Shown one piece after another: positions 1-10,349 of a stretch of 64,000 nt of DNA. Position 1 is the first letter of the stretch; every line of letters begins with the position of its first letter. The position numbers and the translations under genes were made by a program. The DNA comes from Meconema thalassinum (Eukaryota; Arthropoda; Insecta; Orthoptera; Tettigoniidae): positions 792,360,979 to 792,424,978 of the forward strand of contig OX336389.2 of NCBI GenBank assembly GCA_946902985.2, written 5' to 3'. The notes beneath the pieces are model-generated. The model had not been told where the DNA came from. It saw only the letters and a list, made by a program, of their open reading frames with translations, and did not search any database.

Positions 1-239
1 AACTTAGAATATACTTATTGTGCTCTTAAATGTAAATTCTATTTTTGTGACATATCAACGATTAAATACCATTGTTTTGCGGTATATTCTACTGATGTCA
101 CTATTCGTATCATTAATAATTTTACCTGTATTTGACTAGGGATTTTTAACGTGCCACGCTCCAAACTTTGTTGCTTTTGTTTCGATTTCTGTACAAAGGA
201 CTTTCGAGAGGGTCAACTTATTTTCTTATAGGACACGAT

Positions 240-560
240 TTATTTATTTATCTTATTTTTATTAGCTTTGCGGACTAGCCGATTTCAAACCCTCCGAAGT
301 AGGAAAGGGTTCGATCTTACCGAATAAATTGTTTACGAAATTTACATAAAACTGGATCTTGTTATTTGCTAGCTTTGTGTGTTTACTGTGTACTTCATTG
401 GGCGTCTATGACCCTTTCGACGTGTTACAGCCCGACCCCCCAGGTGATTGATCTCGTGCCGGAGCTAGACTAAAGAAGTGCATACGATCCTCTCAGGATG
501 GGGTTGTCTGGAATGCTATTTACGGTTGACGGTACCCCGGCAACCTCCTCTGGCGGGCAC
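240..560 (+). repeat. Diverged interspersed repeat, copy 1 (unclassified)
   Basis: This stretch aligns by eye, base for base over about 300 bp with small indels, to the reverse complement of 5550-5885. Shared blocks include GCGGACTAGC, CCGAAGTAGGA, CTGGATCT and GGTACCC. Two copies in opposite orientation show it is an interspersed repeat. It has no ORF, and I could not assign it to a class; a 3' UTR of a retroelement is one possibility. Confidence 0.6.
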
Positions 561-810
561 AATATGGAGGTGATCAATTAATTATTGCTGATTTCTTTCT
601 TTTCTTTATCAATGATGATTGCATTGGGGAGAAATTAACCTTGAGTTTAATTCGTGACTTCCCGTTAGTATTTTCCAATGTCATCTGACTTACTTTAGGA
701 ACGTCTCCTAGCTTGCAGATACATATTTAACAGGTAGTTCCATGAATAACTACAGTATATAGCCTATTTTCATATATCCAACTGGTCGTTTCCATTAAAA
801 TCACATGCCT

Positions 811-820
811 AATACAAGGA
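811..820. repeat. Left 10-bp TSD of LINE insertion
   Basis: AATACAAGGA occurs here and again at 1241-1250, immediately after the CAA tail of the LINE fragment. It is an exact 10-bp duplication. Confidence 0.75.
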
Positions 821-1240
821 CATAAACTCTGACCACAATCTGGTCGTTATGGACTATTGGTGCAGCAGAAAAGGAGAGAATTGAAGCGTTTAAAATGTGG
901 TGTTACAGGAGAATGATGAAGATCAGATTGGTATATAGGGTTACGAATGAAGAGGTATTAAGACGAGTGGGAGAGGAGAGATGTTTCTGGCAACTGCTAA
1001 TGAAGAGAAGAGATGGGCTTGTAAGACACGTACTAAGACACCCAGAAATAGCAAACTTAGTTATAGAAGGAAGGGTCGATGATGAGAACAGTAGGGGTAG
1101 ACCAAGGTTAGAATATGTTAAATAGAGTGCCTCGGATGTAGGGTGTGGTAGCTTTGTAGAGATGAAACGATTAGCTCAGGTCAGGGAAGCATAGAGTGCT
1201 GTATCAAGTCAGTCGAAAGACTGAAGACTCAAACAACAAC
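821..1240 (+). mobile_element. 5'-truncated RTE-like LINE fragment (C-terminal RT region)
   Basis: The reading frame from about 850 to 1125 encodes the post-RT C-terminal region of a non-LTR retrotransposon (WTIGAAEK, RIEAF, MWCYRRM, TNEEVLRRVG, RGRPRLEYVK). This signature is familiar from RTE-type endonuclease-reverse transcriptases of insects. The element ends in ACTGAAGACTCAAACAACAAC and is bracketed by an exact 10-bp duplication, so it is a dead-on-arrival 5'-truncated insertion into Helentron A. An in-frame TAG follows EYVK, and further conserved C-terminal sequence (about 1135-1210) is degraded. Other copies of the family lie at 9310-9690 and 28044-30090. Confidence 0.8.
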
Positions 1241-1250
1241 AATACAAGGA
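1241..1250. repeat. Right 10-bp TSD of LINE insertion
   Basis: Exact copy of 811-820, directly after the CAA tail of the LINE. Confidence 0.75.
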
Positions 1251-2131
1251 TTTTCCGAGAAACGTCTATATAAATAATTAAATTTCTCATCGCCACCATG
1301 TTGGATTTGTGTACATCAGGTTATTGAAAAGCCCATATTTGAACTAAAGTTAAGAGCCTCCATCAACATACAAAATGTTAGATTGATTGTTGTAACAGAT
1401 ACGGAGGTATTGATAACCGTCGAAATGTTTCAAATAATCGCCATGATGGATTGTTCTATATATGGGCCATAGCGTTATGTACCATTACATGAAGAATTAT
1501 ACACACGTTTATTATTAAAAGGTTCACTTCAATTGCTTAATTATGAAGCAAAAACTAAAAATTAAAAAATATGTAATTTCGCACAGTCGCCATCTTGTTG
1601 TTGTCATAAAACATGAATTGAATCAGATGCCAGTAGATTAAATCTTGTATGATTTTTTCCCAGTAAGTTTCACTGCGCTCGGTTGATAAAATCTCGAGAA
1701 AATGCCATTTAAATATTTTAAATTCGCTTGGCCGCCATGTTAGGTTTCTACTTACCATGTTTCTAAGCATCAAATAGCTGAATTTAACTGAGCATTCTCT
1801 ATCACCGTTCAAAATTTCAGGGTAATATCAGTAATAATTTCGGAGATATAAAATGCCGGTGAAATATTTCGCATAGTCGCCATGTTGGATTGGTGCGACG
1901 TATTTCAATTTTAAGGGCACGGTCTGGGTCGGTCAAAATAGTACTATGTCCTTACCGCGTTTCATTGCAATCATTCTAGCCGTTTAGATTTTATTAGTGG
2001 GGGACCCACACACACATACGCACACACACACACGGTTATCTCATAAGCCTATTTTTTCATAAATGAAAATAGGCTAAAATATTCACTATTCTCAAAAACG
2101 TCTATGCTCAACGTGTGTTTCATTATCATAC

Positions 2132-2178
2132 CATATGCAAATGCATAATTCGCAGTCGTTCGTAGAAATTTGCATATG
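2132..2178. repeat. Perfect 11-bp inverted repeat between the two Helentron 5' ends
   Basis: CATATGCAAAT at 2132-2142 is the exact reverse complement of ATTTGCATATG at 2168-2178, with a 25-bp spacer. It lies midway between the divergent 5' ends of elements A and B, on the axis of the larger inverted structure (about 1840-2085 against 2205-2410). Confidence 0.55.
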
Positions 2179-2197
2179 TCTATCAAAATGAAAATAA

Positions 2198-3672
2198 TGT
2201 TGTTTTTAGCCTATTTTCATTTACGAAAAAAAAATAGGCTTTTGAGATCACCTTTTGTCCGTGTGCGAGTAGGTGTGTGTCCACAGCGACTTTAATTAAA
2301 CTCGGTGAGGACATAGTAGTAATTTGTCCGACCCATACCACTCCCTTAAAATTGTATAACGTCGTACCAATCCAACATGGCGGCTGTGCGGAATATTTCA
2401 CCGGTATTCTGAAGCTCCAAAACTGTTACTGATACAACCCTGAAATTTTGCACGGTGATAAAGGGCACTAATAGAAATACGCCCACATGATTTTCAAAAT
2501 ATTGTTTAGTCAAACCGAACATGGTGGCTAAGCGAAGTTGAAACATTTAAATAGACTTTTCTCGCGATTTAAGCATCCGGGTGCAATGAAACATGGTACA
2601 GCAAATGTCTATATACATTGTAAAGCACTGATATCTAATTTAGGTCAATTGTTTACATAATCTCAAGATGGCGGCTATGCGAAAGTTTAATATTATTCTC
2701 TTTTTTATTGTGTCCAAATCATGCGATGGAAGTCAATGTTTGAATAATTAACCTACGCAATAATCGCCATGTAATAGTACATAACGTTAAGGCCTACATA
2801 TAAAAGAATCCAACTTGACGACCGTCCGAAATATTTAGACCAGGCTGTTCCAGCCAAGCTGCTCGCCAGTGAGCAGTGGACTACTCGCCGCCTTGCGTGA
2901 CTAAACCTGCAACATGGAATACAGCTCTGGCGTGGTAGCTGCCGTCACTGCGCGGTGCATGCATCAAGACTGGCAGGAAGCGCATGGTCTTGTGTTATGT
3001 ATAACCTTCGCCCAGTGACGTATTGCCTATCACCCACAGTCCCTCTCCAACCGTACTCCGAACATCACTGCGTGTACGCATACTCAAACTCGTGGTTTTG
3101 GAACAACCTGATTTAGACGGATCTCTATATCTACTGACCTATGGCAGCAATCAAACTGAAATTTTGTATGTTGATAGAGGCTAGTAACTTATGTTCACCT
3201 ATGGAACATTCAGTATCCTGGTGAGCACAAGTATAACATGGCGGTGACGCGAAATTTAAGTATTTAAATGGACGTTTCTCGCGATTTAACAATCGAATTG
3301 CAGTGAAACTTGGTACGGTTATTGCGTATACAAATTTTAATCCACTGGTATCTAATTTATTTCAATTGTTTTCATAACCTCAAAATGGCGTCGGTGTTAA
3401 ATTTTGAAATCTCGGTTTTATTTCCTGCGTTCTAATCATGCGACTGAAGTTTGAATGATAAACCTACGTAATATTCTTCGCCTAATAGTACATAACACTG
3501 TGGCCTAGATATATAAAAATCCAACATGGCAACCATCCGAAATATTTAGACAGTTCTACGAATCTAGTACAGCAATCAAAGTTAAATTTTGTACTCTATG
3601 TTGATACGGCAAATGACATAAGTGGGATATATGGAAATAGGCCATTTAGTTCTTCACGGAACAATTTGTTAA
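2198..3672 (+). mobile_element. Helentron-like non-autonomous element B (plus), with a hAT MITE insertion
   Basis: The 5' part starts with the hairpin AGCCTATTTTCA...AAAATAGGCT at about 2209, then TTGAGATCACC and a GT-rich tract. The 3' end has GGAAATAGGCC (3632-3643, the inverse of the 5' repeat), the hairpin GTTCTTCACGGAAC (3649-3662) and TTTGTTAA. The interior consists of diverged units carrying ACATGGCGGC/CGAAATAT motifs. It is noncoding. Its 5' 200 bp mirror element A. Family assignment is by terminal structure only. Confidence 0.55.
2833..3118. mobile_element. hAT-type MITE (element 2841-3110) with 8-bp TSD
   Basis: The 270-bp insert at 2841-3110 begins CAGGCTGTTCCA and ends TGGAACAACCTG, which are inverted repeats matching at 11 of 12 positions. 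It is flanked on both sides by the 8-bp direct repeat ATTTAGAC (2833-2840 and 3111-3118). An 8-bp TSD with CAGG...TIRs is the hAT signature. A nearby uninterrupted unit of the host Helentron (about 3540-3560) reads through ATATTTAGAC without the insert, which confirms the empty site. It has no ORF, so it is non-autonomous. It is GC-richer than its surroundings. Confidence 0.85.
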
Positions 3673-3675
3673 GGT

Positions 3676-3785
3676 AAGGTTTTACTGCTTATTAAAGTGT
3701 AGTTTACCACTACTTGAGGTTAAGCACTCAGCGACTTAGGTATATTTCGTTCCAAAACACCCAGTTAAATGTCAAAGTGACTTCA
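3676..3785 (+). repeat. Diverged direct repeat, copy 1
   Basis: TTACTGCTTATTAAA, TGTAGTT and CCAAAACACC occur in the same order at 4275-4360. These are two diverged copies of an unclassified sequence; the first begins directly after the Helentron B 3' end. Confidence 0.4.
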
Positions 3786-4267
3786 TGCCTTATCACTTCT
3801 ACTTCCTCATCTCATGGCCTTTTTAACTGATCGTTTCAAAACGTGGTGTGATTATGCAGTGCTATTTAGTATTTTTAGTTGGAGTAAATTATTTCACTTA
3901 AATCGCAAAAGATATACCGTATCTTGTGACTTATACTATCATAATTAATCCTGTCCCGTGGGCCAAATACCTGTTATGTACAGTAAATGACACCCTTCTG
4001 TTGTTCAAAATGTTTCAAGACGTTGGGTATATACGTATATTAAAAGATAGTTGGTACCGTAGTAATTTTTGCCATCTTGAAACGTTATTTCAATCTAGGA
4101 AAGAAAATTCTGTAGTAGAAGCCGAGTTCTAATACCACGTAAGTCCTTTTACAAGAAGTTGAATTTAATTGTATGCTGATGGCGTGGATATGCAAAGGCT
4201 TCGAATCAATAAAGAGAGGTAAAGAAGACATTTGTAACATAATTGTCAGAATATTTGGTCTATTTTA

Positions 4268-4370
4268 AGAGGGGGCTTACTGCTTATTAAACTGTAGTTG
4301 CCTGCGACCAATGGTCGAGCTCTTAGCTATAATTACTCCCAAAACACCTGTGTAATGTAAGGTGTAGTTT
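4268..4370 (+). repeat. Diverged direct repeat, copy 2
   Basis: Matches 3676-3785 in block order (CTTACTGCTTATTAAACTG, GAGCTCTTAGC, CCCAAAACACCTG). No coding content. Confidence 0.4.
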
Positions 4371-5549
4371 GAAGCATCCGATTACTCGTCAGTTTTAGGT
4401 TGACATCATTCCAGTATAAGACGGTGCTCATTTTTGGCTGTGTAAGTAGCACTGGCTGCTGCGAGTGATAAGAGGAGCACAGTGTACTGTCGGTTAATGT
4501 TCTCCGTAGATGAACATACAAGAATAATCGGAACAGTAATTTTCTTCTTTACACTGAAGGTCTACATTTCCATAAATAGAGTGGTGTCCGCATACCACCT
4601 ACTAAAAATAATGGAGCGGATCGAAAGCACTACACAGCAGGGTATCCATGTACGAGTAATTCACGAATTGAAGTGATTGATGAACATGGTGGATAATTGA
4701 AATACTCTGCCACAGAGATCACATGGAGAGTTTGATGAGAAATAGGAAGCAATGTGATGTCGTAACAAGATGAAGGGTAAAACCCACAGCGCAAGTATAA
4801 TAAGGATATATGAACCGTGAATGGAATGTAAATGTAGTTACCGCTGGCAGTAGCGATATACATTACGACGCGGGTAAACACGAGATTGACCTACGGAACA
4901 AAGGAAAAACGACTGCACCTGATGATTTTAACAACTCACCGGAATGTGGAAAATGGAAATAAAGCAAAGCAGCGTTTTCAGTCTGGTTGGCTCACTAGAA
5001 GATACAGTATGGCAGCTAATGGAGAACACTCTGTGTCCTTCCTCATGAGAAACAAAATGCTGTGACAGGTAGTAGGCCTACACATGGTTTTCGAATGTGA
5101 CATATTGAACTCTATGCCGAGGGACCTAAAAACTTGGACGTTTCAAATAATAGTTTAGTTCTAATTCTACATACAGTGACCTTTCCGGAAGAGACACATC
5201 GGAGCCCTGTATTTAACAGGACGGCCAAAGAGCTCTACCAAATGCATGGGAGTCCTGCTTTCACCAAACACTACTGCGGGATTTCTACGCATGTAGTTTC
5301 AAGTGGCCGTTAATCTCGCGTTCATGAGCCACGGGGTGAGAAGCCTCACTTAACTTGCACGGTTTAAAGGCCATTGAGCTCGATAATGTTGCGTTGAGTT
5401 GGATGCGCCTACATCCAGCCAGCCAAGGAAACGATCATATAGGCTACAGTACAACAATAAAATGACTATATTCCTGTGCATTTAAAATCAGTACGATTTG
5501 GGTGGTAATATTTTTGCATGTACATAGACACGCTAAAATAATACGTACA
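4371..5549. other. No recognisable feature
   Basis: AT-rich unique-looking sequence. Short ORFs of 62-83 codons on both strands (for example 4630-4881 minus) have no recognisable domains. They look like chance ORFs. Confidence 0.5.
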
Positions 5550-5885
5550 TAGTGTGCCCCTTAGACGGGATTGTCAGGGTACCACCAACCGCAGATGGCA
5601 TTCCACAAACCCCCCATCCTCCAAACACACACTCTGAGATGATCGGATGTGTTCCACAGGCCAGCTCCGGAACGAGACTGATAACCCAGGGGTATCAGGT
5701 ATAACGAGGGGAATTGTCATAGACATGCCCAAGGAAACACACACCAAAAATTTAAAGCTAGCAATAAAGAGATCCAGACTTAGGTAAAATTCGTAAAAAA
5801 TATATTCAATAAAATCACAAAGCCCTATCCTACTTCGGATGATTGAAAATCTGCTAGTCCGCCAAGTTAATAAAAATATAAAAAA
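5550..5885 (-). repeat. Diverged interspersed repeat, copy 2 (inverted relative to copy 1)
   Basis: The reverse complement aligns to 240-560 along its length. It contains GCGGACTAGCAGATTTTCAA, TCCGAAGTAGGATAGGG and GGTTATCAGTCTCG-type blocks. Most indels are small. Class unknown. Confidence 0.6.
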
Positions 5886-7761
5886 TTAATTATTCATTCC
5901 TAAACTGACGTTAAGTTGTACCCTCTCCAAAGTCCTTCTTACAAAAATCACACAGCAAGCAAGCTTGAAATGTGGCACGAAAATGAAAACCCTACAGAAA
6001 TACAATATGTTGTTAAGAATACGAATGATCACATTATCGAATTTTCGGCAAAGCAGAATATTAATCGTCCACTTGCCACAAGAATAAATTTACATTTAAT
6101 GCACCAAAAAAATTGGCTACGTTAGGGTGGTACGACTTCCAACATTTACTTTCACGTCAATCAGCTAGCTAAGACTAATTTACATTAAATTCGGGCGAGA
6201 AGCATCCGTAACAAAATACAATATCTAAAATAGCAACCTAGCGTGATAAACAAAACAAAAACACAAAAATCTCAAGAGTACACGCAATAGAACAGTGAAC
6301 ATGGATAAACACACATAAAAATGAATACACTCATAATTATTAAGTAATTCTGCCTACGCAAATTAGTAGAATGCACTTTGCATCTAATCGTCATCTAAGT
6401 GCAGGTGATTAAGTAAAAATTGCGTCTGACATTGCATTAGTCACTGGTGCCCACAATTAACGAACTATAGTGGTGTTAGTGACCATCGTCCTAATAATGT
6501 CAGTTCCACCAAGGAAGATCGGCTCAATGCGTCGGCCAACAATAAAAATGGTAGATCAAGTTTGAAATGATTTCACATTAATTATCAACTGCTTTAGATC
6601 GTCGGTTTAAGGTAATTAGATTTCATGATTTAGTTGTTCTTTTAATTCATTGTTTTAATCCCTCAGAGTGTAGTTCAGATAACTAAACCATAAAGACACA
6701 AGCCGAAAACAATCACATACTTCTAAAGAGTTGTATCTATCAATAACTCAACTGACTACCACCTCACGGGTAGCACAAAGACAAGCTATAAACAGGATAA
6801 TACACGCGGCTCTCAGGCTCACTGAAACTCGGTTAAAAGTGATTATAAAAGCACACCGGAAAATATCAATGAACAATGTGCGTGAACAACGTTTATCCCA
6901 TCATCAGACTCCAATAGGCACTCCAATAACACGTGTTGCTCACCTTATAAATTGTCTGGTCCTTCCTCAAACACAGGGAATAATTTCCTCTCATAGGTTA
7001 CAGATTCATGAAACTCACAATGAATACCTGTCGTAAGCATAGATGACTTTCAAATATGACGTTAGTCTTACAATGAATTCCAGCGATCAGTTGTGACCTA
7101 AATTTATATCGTAACCTAGCATTGAAACAAAACCATTATGGGAACAATTCGTCGTGTGTCAGAAAATACTGCAGTAGTCTCGCTATAAGAATCACTTTGA
7201 ATGCTGGGTAATATTAGCTCGTAAAAATGCTTGACCTTGAGTCAACATTTACACACTTCCACTAGATTGACAATGTTCGCGGCAAGGTCTCGCCTTTTTA
7301 AATCAGAATGCAATAATATTTTAAGCTCACAAAACGACAGTCCTATCTGTTGCTCATATAACTTAAATCTACACACATTTGCAAGTTTATTAACACTCGA
7401 GCTAGTCTCACACTCAGTTCATCAAGAAAATAGAAGTTGATGTCAAAGAAGACAAAATGACTGATATGTGAGTGCACATCAAATGCTTTGGAATATAAAA
7501 ATACTGCTATCACTCTCATGCTTCAATTTCGAAGGTCTCTCACACCTTCTCAATTTGAATTACAACTCTTGCTTTAAGATGGATGGGGTGGGAGGCTGGA
7601 TATGACTTTTCATTAAACCAAAGCATTTTCCTTATTTGCCTTCCTCTCGCCCCCCATCCATCTATGACGTCATAGCCAGTCTTAAACAAGTCTAAACTTG
7701 TAGAACATGTCACATGACAAGGTTAGGTTAGGTAAGGTTAGCTAGCACTATCACACTCTTA
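5886..7761. other. Unassigned AT-rich stretch
   Basis: The longest reading frame is 101 codons (6731-7036 plus). It is Thr/Ile/His-rich with no recognisable domain, and nothing supports it as a gene. At 7726-7745 there is a short run of GGTTAGGTTAGG-like sequence, too short and degenerate to mean a telomere. Confidence 0.45.
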
Positions 7762-8125
7762 GTCAATCATTCGCGCCTGCTATCATTCGCGCCTACTATC
7801 AATTGCGCCTACTATCAATTGCACCTATTAATCGTGCCTACTATCAATCGCGGCTACTATCAATTGCGCCTACTAATCGCGCCTACTAACAATCGCGCCT
7901 ACTATCAATCGCGCCTAATAATCGCGCCTACTATCAATTGCGCCTACTATTAATCGCGCCTGCGTCAATCGCGCCTACTATCAATTGCGCCTACGAATCG
8001 CGCCTACAATCAATCGCGCCTACTATCAATTGCGCCTACTATCAAACGCGCCTACTAATCGCGTCAACTATCAATCGCGCCTACTAATCGCACCTACTAT
8101 CAATCGCGCCTACTATCAATTGCGT
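7762..8125 (+). repeat. Minisatellite, 16-bp and 13-bp units
   Basis: About two dozen head-to-tail units follow the pattern CGCGCCTACTATCAAT (16 bp), intermixed with a 13-bp form lacking TCA (CGCGCCTACTAAT). Many units carry ATTGCG instead of ATCGCG, a C-to-T change at CpG. There are no unique spacers, so it is not a CRISPR. It is noncoding. Confidence 0.9.
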
Positions 8126-8600
8126 TGAGTATAAACTGTCACTTCAAACTATACATATTAAATATAAAAGCCAACGCTAAATAATTCTATTACCGAAACA
8201 GTTATAACCTTTCTAGCGTGCAAATCATACTAACAGGTTAGTTTCTACTATGGAACTTACTACAACTAACCGAGGTAAACAACGTGTGCTCTATAAAGGC
8301 TACTCTTATAACTACAGTATAAACGACAAAATGTAAAAGGAATAATATTCTGGCAATGCTCAAAACAGAGGTCAAAAATGTCGAGCCAATCTAAAAAGTA
8401 GAAAGAGTGAGGTTTTAAGTGTGAGTGATCATCAATGTAGTGCTCCAATTAAAACACTGTTAGTGTGAACAAAAATTCATGACAATGCTAAAAAGCTAGT
8501 ACAAGAAAAAAATTGAGCAAGGTTTAACCCCTGTTGTAAAAGTTATGTTTAATCCATATTCCTCGTCTCAAAAGTCATCAACATCACCGACTATGCAAGC
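8126..8600. other. No recognisable feature
   Basis: AT-rich sequence with one 60-codon ORF (8266-8448 minus) of no recognisable family. Nothing else is seen. Confidence 0.4.
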
Positions 8601-8668
8601 GGTGTTGTTGTGGTTGTTTTAAGGGGCTGAATTACAAGGTCATTGGTCAAGGTAGTATTGCAAGAGGA
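8600..8668 (-). repeat. Probable SINE tail
   Basis: The string GTTGTTGTGGTTGTTTTAAGG, followed by GGGCTGA and GGTCATTGGTC, reads on the minus strand as a GACC-CCC-AAACAAC-type 3' end. It resembles the CAAC-tailed SINE ends at 20470-20545 and 26250-26310. Weakly supported. Confidence 0.35.
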
Positions 8669-8934
8669 TCAAAAAGGACTAGATCGTAATAGAGAAAAGA
8701 TATATGTATTTTGTATGTAACTATTCTACAAGTACTTACATTAAATAAATAAAAATAGTGTATGGGTATTGTCTGTTTTTTCTTAACTGCTATCCCCACG
8801 AAATACTATTAATGCAATTGTTAACCATTAACAGTTTCTAGCTATGTTAGAAAGAGAGTGGTTTTAAACAATACACTCTATCTATGGTTAGTGTGCCGAG
8901 TATCATAATAATACAGTGTCGCCAAGCCAAGTTC

Positions 8935-9045
8935 AGGCAATAGTTATGTCAGGTAAGGGGTTCGAACCCTTGCTTCCTTGTCCTGGAAATTTGAACTTGA
9001 GTAAAACGTCATAACCACTCAGCCAACCTGCCAGTTACTAATGTA
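8935..9045 (-). repeat. tRNA-Ser-like SINE head or tRNA pseudogene
   Basis: On the minus strand GGTTGGCTGAGTGGTTATGAC matches an RNA polymerase III A box of the tRNA-Ser/Leu type. About 55 nt downstream GGGTTCGAACCC is a perfect B box. A full cloverleaf could not be formed by eye, so it is more likely a tRNA-derived SINE or a decayed tRNA than a working gene. Confidence 0.5.
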
Positions 9046-9309
9046 ATTTGTTCTGTGCACTTGAGTGTTTACAAAATTTCCCAGTATACATTGACTCAAC
9101 CACTTGCTCGGTTTTAAATGTAGATTTTTTTTGTTTTTCCATAATAATGCAGTTATGAGTCTTGAGAACTGGGTGTTTAATGTAGGGTTAAATGCATCTT
9201 AAAATAATTTTAGAAAAACTCTCAGGGCTCGTGTCATGGGTTTTAGTAATCCATCACTGTTCGTTGACTAGCATTTACCGTTACAAAACATTATTTTGGT
9301 AAGCTCTAC

Positions 9310-9690
9310 ATGCAGTTGTTTGAGTCTTCAGTCTTTTGACTGGTTTAATGCATTTCTCCATGCCTCCCTGTCCTGAGCTAATCGTTTTATCTCTGTATAG
9401 CTATCACACTCTACATCCAAGGCTATCTGTTTAACATATTCTAACCTTGGTCTACCCCTACAGTTCTTGTCCTCAACCATTTCATCCATAACTAAGTTTG
9501 CTACACACAATCCAAACACTTCAATTCTCCACTTTTCTGCTACTCCATAAGTCCAAGTTCTACTTTCATAAAGTGCCACGCTCCAGACAAAGGCCTTCAA
9601 AAATGACTATTTAATACCTAAATCTATATTCAATGTCAACAGATTCCTTTTCTATAGAAATGCTTTCCTTGCCTGAGCTACATATGTATC
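9310..9690 (-). mobile_element. RTE-like LINE 3' fragment (minus)
   Basis: Minus-strand coding from about 9690 to 9328 encodes an RT C-terminal segment (KAFVWSVALYES, RTWTYGVAEK, CRGRPRLEYVKQI, AQDREAWRNALNQSKD) and ends in TTGAGTC, the complement of the family's GACTCAAACAA 3' tail. It is the same family as 821-1240, and its C-terminal tail is better preserved. The stretch between RIEVFG and NLVMDEM lacks about 40 residues present in the other copies, so this copy has an internal deletion. The upstream part (9600-9690) has stops. Confidence 0.75.
9328..9600 (-). pseudogene. LINE reverse transcriptase C-terminal fragment
   Basis: This 90-codon open frame is the best-preserved coding piece of the LINE at 9310-9690. 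It shows the post-RT sequence of insect RTE-type elements: the VALYxSxTWT segment, a shortened middle, and the RGRPRLEYVKQI and REAWRNAL tail. It lacks the endonuclease and RT catalytic domain entirely, so it cannot be functional. It begins at an internal Met by chance. Confidence 0.7.
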
Positions 9691-9912
9691 CTAATCGTCT
9701 CTGGTATAATGTCTTGTTTAGCAAACAGTTTTCTAAAACCCTACTCGCTGGTCAATTACAAGTATAGTCGCCAAAGTGTTTCGTTGGTAGCTAACTCATG
9801 TCTGGTTAGTCAATTCTTATTGCAAGGCCAGTCAAGACCTAAAAATTCATCTTATCGTATAGTCTAACCATCTTACTATCTACATACCAGTGTCTAATAA
9901 ATAGTTAATATT

Positions 9913-10277
9913 AGTTTGGTCTTTACCTTAAGCCTCCGTGGCTTAGGCGGCAGCACGCCGGCCTCTCACCGCTGGGTCCGTGGTTCAAATCTCGGTCACT
10001 CTATGTGAGATCTGTGCTGGACAAAACGGAGGCAGACAGGTTTTTCTCCGGGTACTCCGGTTTTCCCTGTCAAAATTTCATTCCAGCAACACTCTCCACT
10101 ATCATTTCATTTCATCTGTCATTCATTTAATCATTGCCCCGGAGGAGTGCGTCAGGCCTCGGCAGCCGGCACAGTTCATATCCTCGCCGCTAAATGGGGG
10201 CTTCCTTCATTCCATTCCTGACCCGGTCGGAGACTGGAAGCAGGCTGTGGATTTTCATTTCAGTTTGGTCTTTACCT
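9913..10277 (+). mobile_element. tRNA-derived SINE (element 9929-10261) with 16-bp TSD
   Basis: AGTTTGGTCTTTACCT occurs exactly at 9913-9928 and 10262-10277. The 333 bp between them start with a tRNA-like head: CTCCGTGGCTTAGGCGG (A box) and GTGGTTCAAATCTC (B box). A GC-rich body follows, containing CCCCGGAGGAGTGCG and GACCCGGTCGGAGACTGG. The perfect TSD indicates a fairly recent L1/RTE-type insertion. A 99-codon ORF inside is a by-product and not a gene. Confidence 0.9.
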
Positions 10278-10349
10278 AAAATCTAAAATCCAATATCTAA
10301 ATTTTTAAATCTAAAATCTAAAAAAAAATGTAGTACAGAAAATATAATT
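10278..10349. repeat. Low-complexity AATCTAAAATCTAAA tract
   Basis: Repeated (T)AAATCTAAAATC units follow the SINE. A similar tract recurs at 11335-11400. It is simple sequence. Confidence 0.6.

Larger units (their letters stand above)
725..2090 (-). mobile_element. Helentron-like non-autonomous element A (minus), with a LINE insertion
   Basis: Read on the minus strand, the 5' end near 2090 has the hairpin AGCCTATTTTCA...AAAATAGGCT followed by TATGAGAT and a CA/GT-rich stretch. The 3' end near 760-725 has the inverse subterminal repeat TGAAAATAGGCT, then an imperfect hairpin (GTAGTTATTCATGGAACTAC) and CTGTTAA. The interior carries diverged units with a recurring CCAACATGGCGxC motif. Subterminal inverted repeats plus a 3' hairpin fit Helentron/HINE-type rolling-circle elements. 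It has no coding capacity. A LINE fragment sits inside at 821-1240. The class call is inference from terminal structure. Confidence 0.55.

Noticed and set aside
6731..7036. 101-codon gene
   Set aside because: No domain, no homologous copy in the window and no gene signals; composition is like the surrounding noncoding DNA.
7726..7745. Insect telomere repeat (TTAGG)
   Set aside because: Only about three degenerate units occur, in the middle of other sequence.
7762..8125. CRISPR-like array
   Set aside because: Units are contiguous with no unique spacers, unit length varies by 3 bp, and the context is an animal genome with transposons. It is a minisatellite.
9980..10279. 99-codon gene
   Set aside because: It lies almost entirely within a TSD-flanked SINE and uses its GC-rich body as apparent coding sequence.
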